From positions 186,001 through 250,000 of the forward strand of contig JABTUK010000006.1 of NCBI GenBank assembly GCA_015075405.1: a stretch of DNA of 64,000 bases. Direction: 5' to 3'. A model generated the notes under the pieces. That model ran no database searches and had not been told where the DNA came from. It worked only from the letters and a program-made list of their open reading frames with translations. Position 1 is the first letter of the stretch, and every line of letters begins with the position of its first letter. The DNA is from Anaerolineales bacterium (GTDB taxonomy: Bacteria; Chloroflexota; Anaerolineae; 4572-78; J111). This document shows positions 26,442-34,243 of the stretch, piece by piece. The position numbers and the translations under genes were made by a program.

Positions 26442-26624
26442 GGAGCATTCGGAAACCTCAGAGGCAATCTTGCCTCCGGCGCTCGCCCGGCGATGAAGTC
26501 GCCGGACTACACCACAGCGCCCGATTAATCGGGCTAAAGCCGGGTTGACCCGGCGCAGTTCTTTAGCCCTGGCATTCATGCCGGGGCGGGCCAGTCAGAC
26601 GAAACAGTTTCCGAATGTTTTCAT
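26441..26624. mobile_element. MITE-like element, family C copy 2
   Basis: Arms gcattcggaaac and gtttccgaatg. The interior matches 2200-2345 nearly base for base (gatgaagtcgccggactac, gcgcccgattaatcgggcta). It begins directly at the stop codon of the kinase gene. Confidence 0.8.
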
Positions 26625-26637
26625 GTAAAGTCTCAAA

Positions 26638-28077
26638 CTATAAAAATCGAGGCGATAGGGCCTCCTGGATGGGCGAGGGCAACCCAGGTTTGGCTTTTCG
26701 CTTTTGATAGGTCAACAACATCGCCAGGGCGCACGAGGCTAACCGGCTCAGCGGCTTATCGGCCCGGTCGGTCAGGGCAATGGGGACGTGACTGCCCAGG
26801 ACAATGTCGGCGGATTGGCCTTCGGCCAAATACTCCAGTTGTTTCACCAGCAATGTGCCCGTCTCAAGGTCCGGTACCACCAAAATGTCCGCTTGCCCCG
26901 CCACCGGCGAGTTGAGGCCCTTGGCCTGGGCCGCCTCCCTGGAAATGGCATCATCAAACGCCAGGGGGCCATCCACCATCCCGCCGCTAATCTGCCCCCG
27001 ATCCGCCATCTTGCACAGGGCCGCCGCTTCCATGGTCGAGTTCAACTTGGGGCTGACCCGGTCAATGGCCGACAGAATGGCCACCTTGGGCGTCTCGATC
27101 CCCAGAGTTACGGCCAGGTCAATGGCATTCTGAACGATGTCGCGCTTGTCCTCCAGGCTGGGGTAGATGTTAATATTGGCGTCGGTAATAAAGAGGGGGC
27201 GGGGATAAGTGGGCACATCCATCACCGCCACATGGCTGATCCGTCGCGCCGTTCTCAGGCTGGCCTCTCCGGTAACTACGGCGTGCATTAACTCTTCAAT
27301 GCTCAAAGCGCCTTTCATCATGGCATCAACTTCATCAGCGCGGGCCATCGCTACGGCTCGGGCGGCGGCAGCATGGCTATGTTCGGTTGGGATGAGGGTA
27401 TAGGGCGACAAATCCACGTCCTCAGCCTGAGCTACAGCTCGAATTTTCGCCTCAGGCCCCACCAGGACCGGGATGATCAGGTTAGCCTGAGCAGCATCAA
27501 TGGCCCCCAGTAAAGTGCAACGATCAACCGGATGGACGACTGCCATGCGGATCGGTTCCAGACCCTCGGTCAGCTTGATCAATTCCCGGTAATGGGCCCC
27601 ATGATCGTGCAGCGAAACTTGGGGCATGATCACGCGAGGCCGCTTGACTTTGGTCGTCGGGGCCAACACCTCGGCTTCGCCTTTGATGACCACCTCGCCG
27701 GTTTGGTTGACGCATTGACACTCGAAGGTAATCCGATGTTTCTCCGGGTTCTTGGCGGTCGCGGTGACGGTCACGGTGATGGTATCCCCCGGAGCCACCG
27801 GGCGGCGGAAGCGGAGGGTCTGGCCGAGATAGATTGTGCCGGGGCCAGGCAACTTCGTCCCCAGCAGGGTTGAGATCAACGCCCCGCCCCACATCCCGTG
27901 CGCAATGATCTTGTTGAACATGTCGCTCTTGGCATATTCCTCATCCACGTGAATGGGGCTGATGTCGCCCGACATAATGGCGAAGAGTTGGATGTCTTCC
28001 CGAGTTAAGGTGCGGGTCAGGCTGGCTGATTGGCCAATTTCGATTTCATCAAACGTGCGGTTTTCAATGTAATCCAT
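26638..28077 (-). CDS. Bifunctional MaoC-like enoyl-CoA hydratase / phosphate acyltransferase
   Basis: A 479-residue fusion. Residues 1-145 are a MaoC-type hot-dog hydratase (LTREDIQLFAIMSGDISPIHVDEEYA, FNKIIAHGMWGGAL with catalytic Asp/His). Residues about 160-479 are a phosphate acetyl/butyryltransferase (VHPVDRCTLLGAID, DEVDAMMKGALSIEELMHAV, DKRDIVQNAIDLA, ADILVVPDLETGT, SHVPIALTDRADK). This architecture is known as bifunctional enoyl-CoA hydratase/phosphate acetyltransferase. It could hydrate enoyl-CoA and release acyl-phosphate for energy conservation. The gene lies 0.2 kb from the kinase gene and convergent with it. Confidence 0.92.
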   Translation of the reverse strand: MDYIENRTFDEIEIGQSASLTRTLTREDIQLFAIMSGDISPIHVDEEYAKSDMFNKIIAHGMWGGALISTLLGTKLPGPGTIYLGQTLRFRRPVAPGDTITVTVTATAKNPEKHRITFECQCVNQTGEVVIKGEAEVLAPTTKVKRPRVIMPQVSLHDHGAHYRELIKLTEGLEPIRMAVVHPVDRCTLLGAIDAAQANLIIPVLVGPEAKIRAVAQAEDVDLSPYTLIPTEHSHAAAARAVAMARADEVDAMMKGALSIEELMHAVVTGEASLRTARRISHVAVMDVPTYPRPLFITDANINIYPSLEDKRDIVQNAIDLAVTLGIETPKVAILSAIDRVSPKLNSTMEAAALCKMADRGQISGGMVDGPLAFDDAISREAAQAKGLNSPVAGQADILVVPDLETGTLLVKQLEYLAEGQSADIVLGSHVPIALTDRADKPLSRLASCALAMLLTYQKRKAKPGLPSPIQEALSPRFL

Positions 28078-28160
28078 AAGGACCTCCCATTTGGTACAAC
28101 TTAAACCGAAGGACTATTGATTTGCCATCTTCATTCAAGCAAGATGGCGAATTTTTACCA

Positions 28161-28261
28161 GTATCAGTGGATCCAAATTTCCCGTAGGGTGGCATCCCTA
28201 TGCCGCCCGCTGACGTATAGGGATGCGCCAGCTACGGTCAAAAATTGGATCTACTGAGTAT
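28161..28261. mobile_element. MITE-like element, family D core in new termini
   Basis: Termini gtatcagtggatccaaattt and aaaattggatctactgagta. The core ggtggcatccctatgccgcc ... agggatgcgccagctacgg is shared with 12961-13064, which has different ends. Confidence 0.75.
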
Positions 28262-28363
28262 CAGAGGATCCAATTTTGAGGAGCCAGCACGCCCACGTGC
28301 GGCGGTGTTCGGCACGTGGGCGTGCCCGCTTCGCGTCCTCGGAAAATTGGATCTCCTGAGTAT
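28257..28363. mobile_element. MITE-like element sharing termini with its neighbour
   Basis: Termini agtatcagaggatccaattt and aaaattggatctcctgagta match the preceding element, but the core (cacgcccacgtgcggcggtg ... ggcacgtgggcgtg) is unrelated. The two elements abut and share a few terminal bases. The remaining 28364-28563 is A+T-rich leader of the kinase gene with no further feature seen. Confidence 0.75.
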
Positions 28364-28563
28364 ATATTATACCCCCTACCGGCTAGTTTTGTGAAAAATT
28401 TAATTAATTGCCTGATTTCACTATACCCTAAAACGCGGCTAAATGCATCCCCAAAATTAGGGGGGTAACCGGGTCAGGCCAATTAAAGCCTGATCTATTG
28501 GCCGAGGGTTTGCTAATTTCTTAACAACGGCGTATAACGTAGCCAAAACTGGGAAGAAAAATC

Positions 28564-29253
28564 ATGCCTCAAACTACCCCCTCGCAGCGCATTTTGCCCG
28601 TGACCGAAGAAGAACTGTGCCGGATTGTGCTGGACATTCACGATGGCCCGGTGCAAAAAATCTTCTCCGCCCTGAGCCGGGTCAACCACTTGCAGTACGT
28701 AGCCGAGCACCTGGCGGAGCAGGAGTCCGGTTCGCTGACCCACTATCGCCACGACCTGGCCCAAGTAGCCGGCCTGCTCGAAGCCTCGCTGACGGAAATC
28801 CGCACCTTTCTGGGCGCGTTCCGCCCGCCCGAATTTAACCAGCGGCCTCTGCTCGACGTGCTGGAGGGCTTGATTATTCAACACGAAGCGTTGACCGGAA
28901 CGACGGTTCACCTCGACGCCGGCCTGGATCTGCCCGCAGTGGCCCCGCCGGTAAAAATTGCTCTGTATCGCATTCTGCAAGAAGCCTTAGCCAATGGCGT
29001 GCGCCACGCCGGGGTAGACGAGCATTTTGTCCGTCTCTGGGCGGATCAGGCCGATATTTATCTGGAAGTGGTTGATTTCGGCCCCGGTTTTCAACCGCCC
29101 GACCTGACCGGCCCAACTGCTACCGAGCGAGCCGAGCACATTGGGCTGCGCGGCATGCGGGACCGAGCGCAACTGGTGGGCGGTGAATTTGCCCTGGTCA
29201 GCGAGCCTGGCCAGGGCACTCGTATCAATGTCAAGGTTCCGAGTCATGGTTAA
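28564..29253 (+). CDS. Soluble sensor histidine kinase, NarX/DesK type
   Basis: A 229-residue protein with no membrane or sensor domain. The HisKA_3 dimerisation motif RIVLDIHDGPVQKIFSALSR carries the phosphoacceptor His26. The HATPase part shows LYRILQEALANGVRHAG (N box), VVDFGPGFQPP (G1) and HIGLRGMRDRAQLVGGEF (G2). It would phosphorylate the response regulator whose gene overlaps its end by eight bases. Since it lacks an input domain it may respond to a cytosolic signal or protein. It lies upstream of the Calvin operon, which makes control of that operon possible but unproven. Confidence 0.92.
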   Translation: MPQTTPSQRILPVTEEELCRIVLDIHDGPVQKIFSALSRVNHLQYVAEHLAEQESGSLTHYRHDLAQVAGLLEASLTEIRTFLGAFRPPEFNQRPLLDVLEGLIIQHEALTGTTVHLDAGLDLPAVAPPVKIALYRILQEALANGVRHAGVDEHFVRLWADQADIYLEVVDFGPGFQPPDLTGPTATERAEHIGLRGMRDRAQLVGGEFALVSEPGQGTRINVKVPSHG

Positions 29254-29896
29254 ACGTATCCGCGTTGTTCTGGCCGATGACCACTCCCTGGTGCTGGACG
29301 GCTTAAAACAACACCTGGCCGATACCGACGATATTCAGGTGGTTGCTGCTGTTACCGATGGGGCGGCGCTGCTGCTGGCCCTCGAAGCTTACCGGCCGGA
29401 TGTGGCCGTAACCGATTTGGTCATGGGCGGCATGGACGGCTTTACGGCCCTGGCCCAGATACGCCAGCGCGGTCTGCCGGTGCGGGTGTTGGTGCTGACT
29501 GCCCTGGCCGATGGCGAATCCTTGCAGCGAGCCATCGAACTGGAAGCCGATGGCATCGTCCTCAAAACGGAACCGCCCCGTCAGACAGTTGAAGCGATTC
29601 GACAGGTGGCCGCCGGGCAGGTGGTCTATCCGCGAGCGGTCCATAACTGGTTGATGCGCCGCGCCAGCCGCCAACAGCCGGCGAATACCCCTCGTCACAG
29701 CGACGAGTTATCGGATCGAGAAGAGGAAATCCTGGCCCTCATTGCCGAAGGCAAACCCAACCAGGAAATTGCCACCACCCTGCACCTCAGCGAAAACACC
29801 GTTAAATATTACCTCAAAAACATCTACCGTAAACTCCAAATCGCCAACCGAACCGAAGCCGCCCGCGTTTACCTGAAGCGAAAAGGAAAATTATAG
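29246..29896 (+). CDS. NarL/FixJ-family response regulator
   Basis: Start at ATG 29246, inside the end of the kinase gene; 216 residues. Receiver domain: acidic pair Asp11-Asp12 (VVLADDHS), phosphoacceptor Asp57 (VAVTDLVMGG), VLTALAD and the conserved Lys in GIVLKTEPP. C-terminal LuxR-type HTH: LSDREEEILALIAEGKPNQE, then ATTLHLSENTVKYYLKNIYR. It forms a two-component pair with the preceding kinase. The next gene is rbcL 290 bases downstream, after a terminator. Confidence 0.94.
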   Translation: MVKRIRVVLADDHSLVLDGLKQHLADTDDIQVVAAVTDGAALLLALEAYRPDVAVTDLVMGGMDGFTALAQIRQRGLPVRVLVLTALADGESLQRAIELEADGIVLKTEPPRQTVEAIRQVAAGQVVYPRAVHNWLMRRASRQQPANTPRHSDELSDREEEILALIAEGKPNQEIATTLHLSENTVKYYLKNIYRKLQIANRTEAARVYLKRKGKL

Positions 29897-29898
29897 AA

Positions 29899-30036
29899 AT
29901 CAGAGTTCGACATTTTGCCGAAAATCATCCTGAGTAGGGCGTCAGCCCGTATCGAAGGGTGATTTTCGGCTTCTCATCGCATCCTGAGTAGGCCAAGCGC
30001 AGCGCTGGCCGTATCGAAGGGTGCGACTTACGTAAC
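29899..30036. mobile_element. MITE-like element, family B copy 3
   Basis: Starts atcagagttcgacatt and includes gaaaatcatcctgagtaggg, cgtatcgaagggtgattttc and a second catcctgagtag / cgtatcgaagggtgcga hairpin. It lacks the final inverted end of copies 1 and 2. Confidence 0.65.
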
Positions 30037-30048
30037 CCCTTTTACGGC

Positions 30049-30074
30049 AACTACCCGTTTGGGTAGTTTTTTTT
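30049..30074 (+). terminator. Rho-independent terminator after the two-component genes
   Basis: Perfect 8-bp stem aactaccc / gggtagtt with gttt loop, followed by eight T. It separates the two-component pair from the rbcL promoter region. Confidence 0.85.
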
Positions 30075-30108
30075 ACCCGGAAATGTGGCCCTTTTTTACC
30101 TTTTGGAG

Positions 30109-30139
30109 TGTTATAATTTTCACAAGATGTTGCTATACT
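30109..30139 (+). promoter_or_regulatory. Candidate extended -10 promoter(s) for the Calvin operon
   Basis: Two TGn-10 candidates lie in tandem: tgttataat at 30109-30117 and tgctatact at 30131-30139. No good -35 hexamer is visible, so activator dependence is possible. They lie between the terminator and rbcL. Confidence 0.45.
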
Positions 30140-30184
30140 CCTCTCATCCTGATTGAGCACTGAATTTATAAAGGGAGAAGCCAC

Positions 30185-31633
30185 ATGGCAGCAATCACCA
30201 ATCACAAAAACAAAAATCGGTGGGCGGCGGGGGTCACGCCTTATGCCGAAATGGGCTACTACCGCGCTGATTATGAACCTAAGGAAACGGATATTCTCTG
30301 CGCCTTCCGGGTGACGCCCCAGGAGGGAGTGGACCCGGTGGAAGCGGGCGCGGCCATTGCCGGCGAGTCCTCTACCGCCACCTGGACGGTGGTTTGGACC
30401 GACCGGCTGACCACCCACGAACATTACCAGGCCAAATGCTACCGGGTTGACCCCGTGCCGGGGACCGACCAGTTCATCGCCTATATCGCCTACGATATTG
30501 ACCTGTTTGAAGAAGGCTCGATTGCCAACCTGACCGCCTCGATTATCGGCAACGTTTTTGGCTTCAAAGCTTTGAAGGCGCTGCGGCTGGAAGATATGCG
30601 GCTGCCGTTGCCTTACATAAAAACCTTCCAGGGACCGCCTTTTGGCATTGTGATGGAGCGGGAACACCTGAACAAATATGGCCGCCCGTTACTGGGGGCT
30701 ACGGTCAAACCCAAGTTGGGTTTATCGGCTCGCAACTATGGCCGGGTGGTCTTTGAGGCCCTGCGTGGCGGGCTGGACTTTACCAAAGACGATGAAAACG
30801 TCAACAGCCAACCGTTTATGCGCTGGCGAGATCGTTTTCTTTACAGTATGGAGGCCGTTAACCGCGCCTCCGCCGAAACCGGCGAAATCAAGGGTCACTA
30901 TCTTAACGTCACCGCCGCCACGATGGAAGACATGTACGAGCGGGCCGAATTTGCCAAAGAATTGGGCAGTGTCATCATCATGATTGACCTGGTCATTGGC
31001 TACACCGCCATTCAATCCATGGCCAAATGGGCCCGGAAGAACGGCCTTCTTTTGCATCTGCACCGCGCCGGCCACAGTACCTATACCCGCCAGAAAACAC
31101 ACGGCATCAACTTTCGAGTTATCTGCAAATGGATGCGCCTGGCCGGGGTGGATCATATCCACGCCGGAACGGTCGTCGGCAAGTTGGAAGGCGATCCGAA
31201 CACGGTGCAGGGCTTTTACAATACCTTGCGCGAGAGCCGGCTGGAGCCAAACCCGCTTCAGGGCTTATTTTTTGAACAAGACTGGGGCTCAATGCCTGGT
31301 GTCATGCCGGTGGCCTCCGGGGGCATTCACGCCGGGCAGATGCACCAACTGCTGCACTACCTGGGCGAAGATGTGGTGCTGCAATTTGGCGGCGGCACCA
31401 TCGGCCACCCCGATGGGATTGCCCAGGGCGCTACAGCCAACCGAGTCGCCACCGAAGCTATGATCCAGGCCCGCAACGAAGGCCGCGATTATCTGAGCGA
31501 AGGGCCGGAAATTTTAGAACGAGCCGCCCGCTGGTCACCCGCCTTACGCAAGGCGCTGGAAGTCTGGAAGGATGTGACCTTCAACTACACCTCCACCGAC
31601 ACGCCTGATGTGATGGTCACACCCACTTTTTAG
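30185..31633 (+). CDS. cbbL: Ribulose-1,5-bisphosphate carboxylase large subunit, Form I red type
   Basis: A 482-residue full-length Form I large subunit. Active-site residues are visible: Lys175 and Lys177 (GATVKPKLGLS), the carbamylated Lys201 with Asp203 and Glu204 (GGLDFTKDDENVNSQPF), His293-Arg294 (HLHRAGHSTY), His326 (GVDHIHAG) and loop-6 Lys333 (VGKLEGDP). It fixes CO2 onto ribulose bisphosphate in the cytosol. The red-type small subunit and cbbX downstream place it in the Form IC/ID lineage and not in Form I-prime, which lacks a small subunit. Shine-Dalgarno aaagggagaag. First gene of a Calvin-cycle operon extending to 37267. Confidence 0.97.
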   Translation: MAAITNHKNKNRWAAGVTPYAEMGYYRADYEPKETDILCAFRVTPQEGVDPVEAGAAIAGESSTATWTVVWTDRLTTHEHYQAKCYRVDPVPGTDQFIAYIAYDIDLFEEGSIANLTASIIGNVFGFKALKALRLEDMRLPLPYIKTFQGPPFGIVMEREHLNKYGRPLLGATVKPKLGLSARNYGRVVFEALRGGLDFTKDDENVNSQPFMRWRDRFLYSMEAVNRASAETGEIKGHYLNVTAATMEDMYERAEFAKELGSVIIMIDLVIGYTAIQSMAKWARKNGLLLHLHRAGHSTYTRQKTHGINFRVICKWMRLAGVDHIHAGTVVGKLEGDPNTVQGFYNTLRESRLEPNPLQGLFFEQDWGSMPGVMPVASGGIHAGQMHQLLHYLGEDVVLQFGGGTIGHPDGIAQGATANRVATEAMIQARNEGRDYLSEGPEILERAARWSPALRKALEVWKDVTFNYTSTDTPDVMVTPTF

Positions 31634-31700
31634 ATTTTGGATTTTGGATTTACGATTTACGATTTTTAGTTTTTTAATCGTAAAATCGTAAATCGTAAAT
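31633..31700. repeat. GATTTAC heptamer inverted repeat between cbbL and cbbS
   Basis: Left gatttacgatttacgatttt, right aatcgtaaaatcgtaaatcg. The arms can form a long hairpin in the operon mRNA and begin inside the cbbL stop region. It may influence relative expression of the subunits. Confidence 0.8.
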
Positions 31701-31720
31701 GAATATTATGGAGATAACTC

Positions 31721-32143
31721 ATGCGCATTACCCAAGGTACTTTTTCCTACCTGCCCGATTTAACGGATGAAGAAATTAAAGCTCAGGTGCAGTACTGCCT
31801 GGATAACGGCTGGCCGGTTTTGATCGAGTACAGCGATGATCCGCACCCGCGCAATGTTTACTGGGAAATGTGGGGGCTGCCGCTGTTTGATCTGAAAGAC
31901 GCCGTCGCGGTGATGGAGGAAATTCAGGCCTGCCGCCGGGCCTTTCCCAACCATTACATCCGGGTCAACGGTTACGACCGCAGCCTGGGCCGGCAAACCA
32001 CCGCCTTGAGCTTCATTGTCAATCGCCCCCCCGACGAACCGGGCTTCCTGCTGGAGCGAACCGAAGGGGCTGACCGCCAGATTCGTTACACGCTCAAATC
32101 GTACGCGGCGGAGAGACCGGCGGGCAAACGGTATGAGGCGTGA
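31721..32143 (+). CDS. cbbS: RuBisCO small subunit, red type
   Basis: A 140-residue small subunit. MRITQGTFSYLPDLTDEEIK, WPVLIEYSDDPHPRNVYWEM, WGLPLFDLKDAVAVM and YIRVNGYDRS match red-type (Form IC) small subunits, as does the C-terminal extension LSFIVNRPPDEPGFLLERTE...RYTLKSYA that forms the beta-hairpin in the central solvent channel. It assembles with eight large subunits. The final codons (YEA-stop) lie in the heptamer repeat that follows, so the natural C-terminus was probably altered by it. Preceded by tggagataact. Confidence 0.96.
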   Translation: MRITQGTFSYLPDLTDEEIKAQVQYCLDNGWPVLIEYSDDPHPRNVYWEMWGLPLFDLKDAVAVMEEIQACRRAFPNHYIRVNGYDRSLGRQTTALSFIVNRPPDEPGFLLERTEGADRQIRYTLKSYAAERPAGKRYEA

Positions 32144-32204
32144 GGCGTGATACGTGAGGCGTGAGGCGTAAAAATTTTTCACGTATCACGCCTCACGTAT
32201 CACG
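32134..32204. repeat. GAGGCGT/GATACGT heptamer inverted repeat
   Basis: Left tgaggcgtgaggcgtgatac and more, right acgtatcacgcctcacgtat. It starts within the last codons of cbbS and ends before cbbX. The same heptamer type is at 38315-38374. Confidence 0.8.
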
Positions 32205-32210
32205 AAATAG

Positions 32211-33137
32211 ATGATGGTAGCTACTATGACCAAACCAGTCGAGACGCCAACTATGATAGACATTGACTCTGCCTTCCGCGAGGCGAATATCCAGCAATTT
32301 CTGGATGAGTTGGATCGGGAACTGATCGGGCTGAAGCCGGTCAAAACCCGGATCAAAGAAATCGCCGCGCTGTTGCTGATCGCCCGTCTGCGGGAAGAGC
32401 AGGGCCTTGCCACCGAGCGGCCAACCTTGCACATGAGCTTTACCGGCAATCCTGGCACCGGCAAAACTACGGTCGCCCTGCGTATGGCTAAAATCCTGCA
32501 CCATTTAGGTTATGTGCGGCGCGGCCATCTGGTGGTTGCCACCCGCGATGACCTGGTCGGCCAGTATGTCGGCCACACCGCCCCCAAAACCAAAGATGCG
32601 CTCAAACGGGCTGCCGGTGGGGTGCTGTTTATTGACGAAGCCTATTATCTCTACCGGCCCGAAAATGAGCGCGATTACGGCCAGGAAGCCATCGAAATGC
32701 TGCTTCAGGCCATGGAGAATCAGCGTGACGACTTGGTGGTGATTCTGGCCGGCTACAAAGAGCGGATGGACACCTTTTTTCAGGCCAATCCCGGCTTTCA
32801 CTCGCGCCTGGGGCATCACCTCCACTTTCCCGATTACAGCCTGGAGGAACTGCTGGAGATTGGCGAGCTGATGGTCAGGCAGCAAAACTACACCTTTGAT
32901 GCGGCCTCGCAGCGGGCCTTTCGGGAATACCTGGTTTTGCGGATGCAGCAGCCTCACTTTTCCAACGCCCGCAGCGTGCGCAACGCGCTTGACCGGGCCA
33001 AACTTCGCCAGGCCAACCGGCTGGTCCAGCAGGGCGGAACCATATCCCCGGCAGAATTGTGCCGTTTTGATGAAAGCGACATTCGCCAGAGCCGGGTGTT
33101 TCGTGGGGGGTTGGAAGGCGAGAACGGTAATCAGTAG
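32211..33137 (+). CDS. cbbX: CbbX-type RuBisCO activase
   Basis: A 308-residue AAA+ protein of the CbbX family. Walker A FTGNPGTGKTT is near residue 80, pore loop YVGHTAPKT near 122, Walker B GVLFIDEAYYL near 140, and sensor 1 VILAGYKERM and the arginine region FHSRLGHHLHF follow. CbbX threads the C-terminus of red-type large subunits to release inhibitory sugar phosphates and is activated by ribulose bisphosphate. Start uncertain: ATG 32211, 32214 or 32226, none with a strong Shine-Dalgarno; IDIDSAFREANI is the conserved beginning. The last codons (GNQ) fall in the next repeat. Confidence 0.95.
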   Translation: MMVATMTKPVETPTMIDIDSAFREANIQQFLDELDRELIGLKPVKTRIKEIAALLLIARLREEQGLATERPTLHMSFTGNPGTGKTTVALRMAKILHHLGYVRRGHLVVATRDDLVGQYVGHTAPKTKDALKRAAGGVLFIDEAYYLYRPENERDYGQEAIEMLLQAMENQRDDLVVILAGYKERMDTFFQANPGFHSRLGHHLHFPDYSLEELLEIGELMVRQQNYTFDAASQRAFREYLVLRMQQPHFSNARSVRNALDRAKLRQANRLVQQGGTISPAELCRFDESDIRQSRVFRGGLEGENGNQ

Positions 33138-33207
33138 TCAGTGATCAGTAATCAGTGATCAGTGACCAGTAAACTGTCTGATTACTGACCACTGGTTACT
33201 GATTACT
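33127..33207. repeat. GTAATCA heptamer inverted repeat
   Basis: Units gtaatca, gtagtca, gtgatca, gtaatca, gtgatca, gtgacca, then inverted ctgattactgaccactggtt. It includes the cbbX stop codon and fills the gap to the phosphoribulokinase gene. Confidence 0.85.
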
Positions 33208-33228
33208 TTCTTTGAGGAGGAATCGAGG

Positions 33229-34224
33229 ATGAATAGACAAAGACCTATCATTCTGGGCATCGTCGGTGACAGCGCCGCCGGCAAAACAACCTTAACCAGC
33301 GGGCTGGTTAATATTCTCGGCCCAGAGCGAGTTACCCATGTTTGCACCGACGATTATCACAAATACGACCGGCGGGAGCGCGCCGAACTCGACATCACGG
33401 CCCTGCACCCCAACTGCAACTATCTGGATGTGTTGGAACTGCACCTGGAACGGTTGCACTACGGCCAGCCGATTCTCAAGCCGGTTTACGATCACGCCAC
33501 CGGCAGTCTGGTTCGGCCTGAGTATGTCCAGCCCACGGAATTTGTCATTGTTGAGGGCTTACTGGGTTTCCATTCGGCGGTCATGCGCCAGTTTTACGAT
33601 GTCAAAGTCTATCTGGACCCGCCCGAAGATTTGCGCCGGGTGTGGAAGGTCAAGCGCGACACGGCTAAACGCGGTTACACCCCGGAACAGGTGCTGGCCG
33701 AGTTGGAGAAACGGGAGCCGGACTCACGGGATTTCATCCGCCCGCAGCGGCAGGAGGCTGACATTGTGGTGCGCTTCTCTCCGCCGCAAGGTATCCCTGC
33801 GGCGGAGGCCGGGCCTACGCTCAACGTGCGGCTGGTGTTGCGCCCCACCATTCCCCACCCCGATCTAAGTTATCTCTCCGAGAGCTACGCTAACACCGAC
33901 TCGGCCATTCGCTTGGGCCTGGATCGGGATAAAGGCCGCCCGGTGGACATCCTGGAAATTGACGGTCATGTGACCGCCGAGCATGCCGCCGGGTTGGAAA
34001 AAGCCATCTGGCAGCACCTACCCGACCTGCGGGCCTTACCCGAAGATCAATTTGGCGATTATCAGGACCGGACGGAAGTGCGCCACAGTTCGCCCCTGGC
34101 CCTGACCCAACTGCTCATCACCTATCATTTGCTGCGCAAGTACAGCGATGTGGCCCAAATCCCTTTTGCTCCGCCGGTAGCCGCCTTGAGCCGGATGAAG
34201 CCTGCCGCCGTGCCTGTGCCTTAA
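33229..34224 (+). CDS. prk: Phosphoribulokinase
   Basis: A 331-residue protein with P-loop GIVGDSAAGKTTLTSGL (residues about 10-26), CTDDYHKYDRRERAELDITA and LKPVYDHATG, the substrate-binding segments of phosphoribulokinase, and VEGLLGFH with VYLDPPEDLRRVWKVKRDTA. It phosphorylates ribulose 5-phosphate to ribulose bisphosphate using ATP. The C-terminal quarter (about 250-331) is as in plant/cyanobacterial-type enzymes, but the redox-regulated Cys pair at the N-terminus is absent: only one Cys near residue 39 is seen there. Strong tgaggaggaatcgagg precedes the start. Operon position after cbbX. Confidence 0.95.
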   Translation: MNRQRPIILGIVGDSAAGKTTLTSGLVNILGPERVTHVCTDDYHKYDRRERAELDITALHPNCNYLDVLELHLERLHYGQPILKPVYDHATGSLVRPEYVQPTEFVIVEGLLGFHSAVMRQFYDVKVYLDPPEDLRRVWKVKRDTAKRGYTPEQVLAELEKREPDSRDFIRPQRQEADIVVRFSPPQGIPAAEAGPTLNVRLVLRPTIPHPDLSYLSESYANTDSAIRLGLDRDKGRPVDILEIDGHVTAEHAAGLEKAIWQHLPDLRALPEDQFGDYQDRTEVRHSSPLALTQLLITYHLLRKYSDVAQIPFAPPVAALSRMKPAAVPVP

Positions 34225-34243
34225 CTAAAGTTTGGAGACAGCT

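Noticed and set aside
30185..32143. Form I-prime RuBisCO (no small subunit), known from Anaerolineae
   Set aside because: A clear red-type small subunit gene follows 87 bp downstream and cbbX is present.
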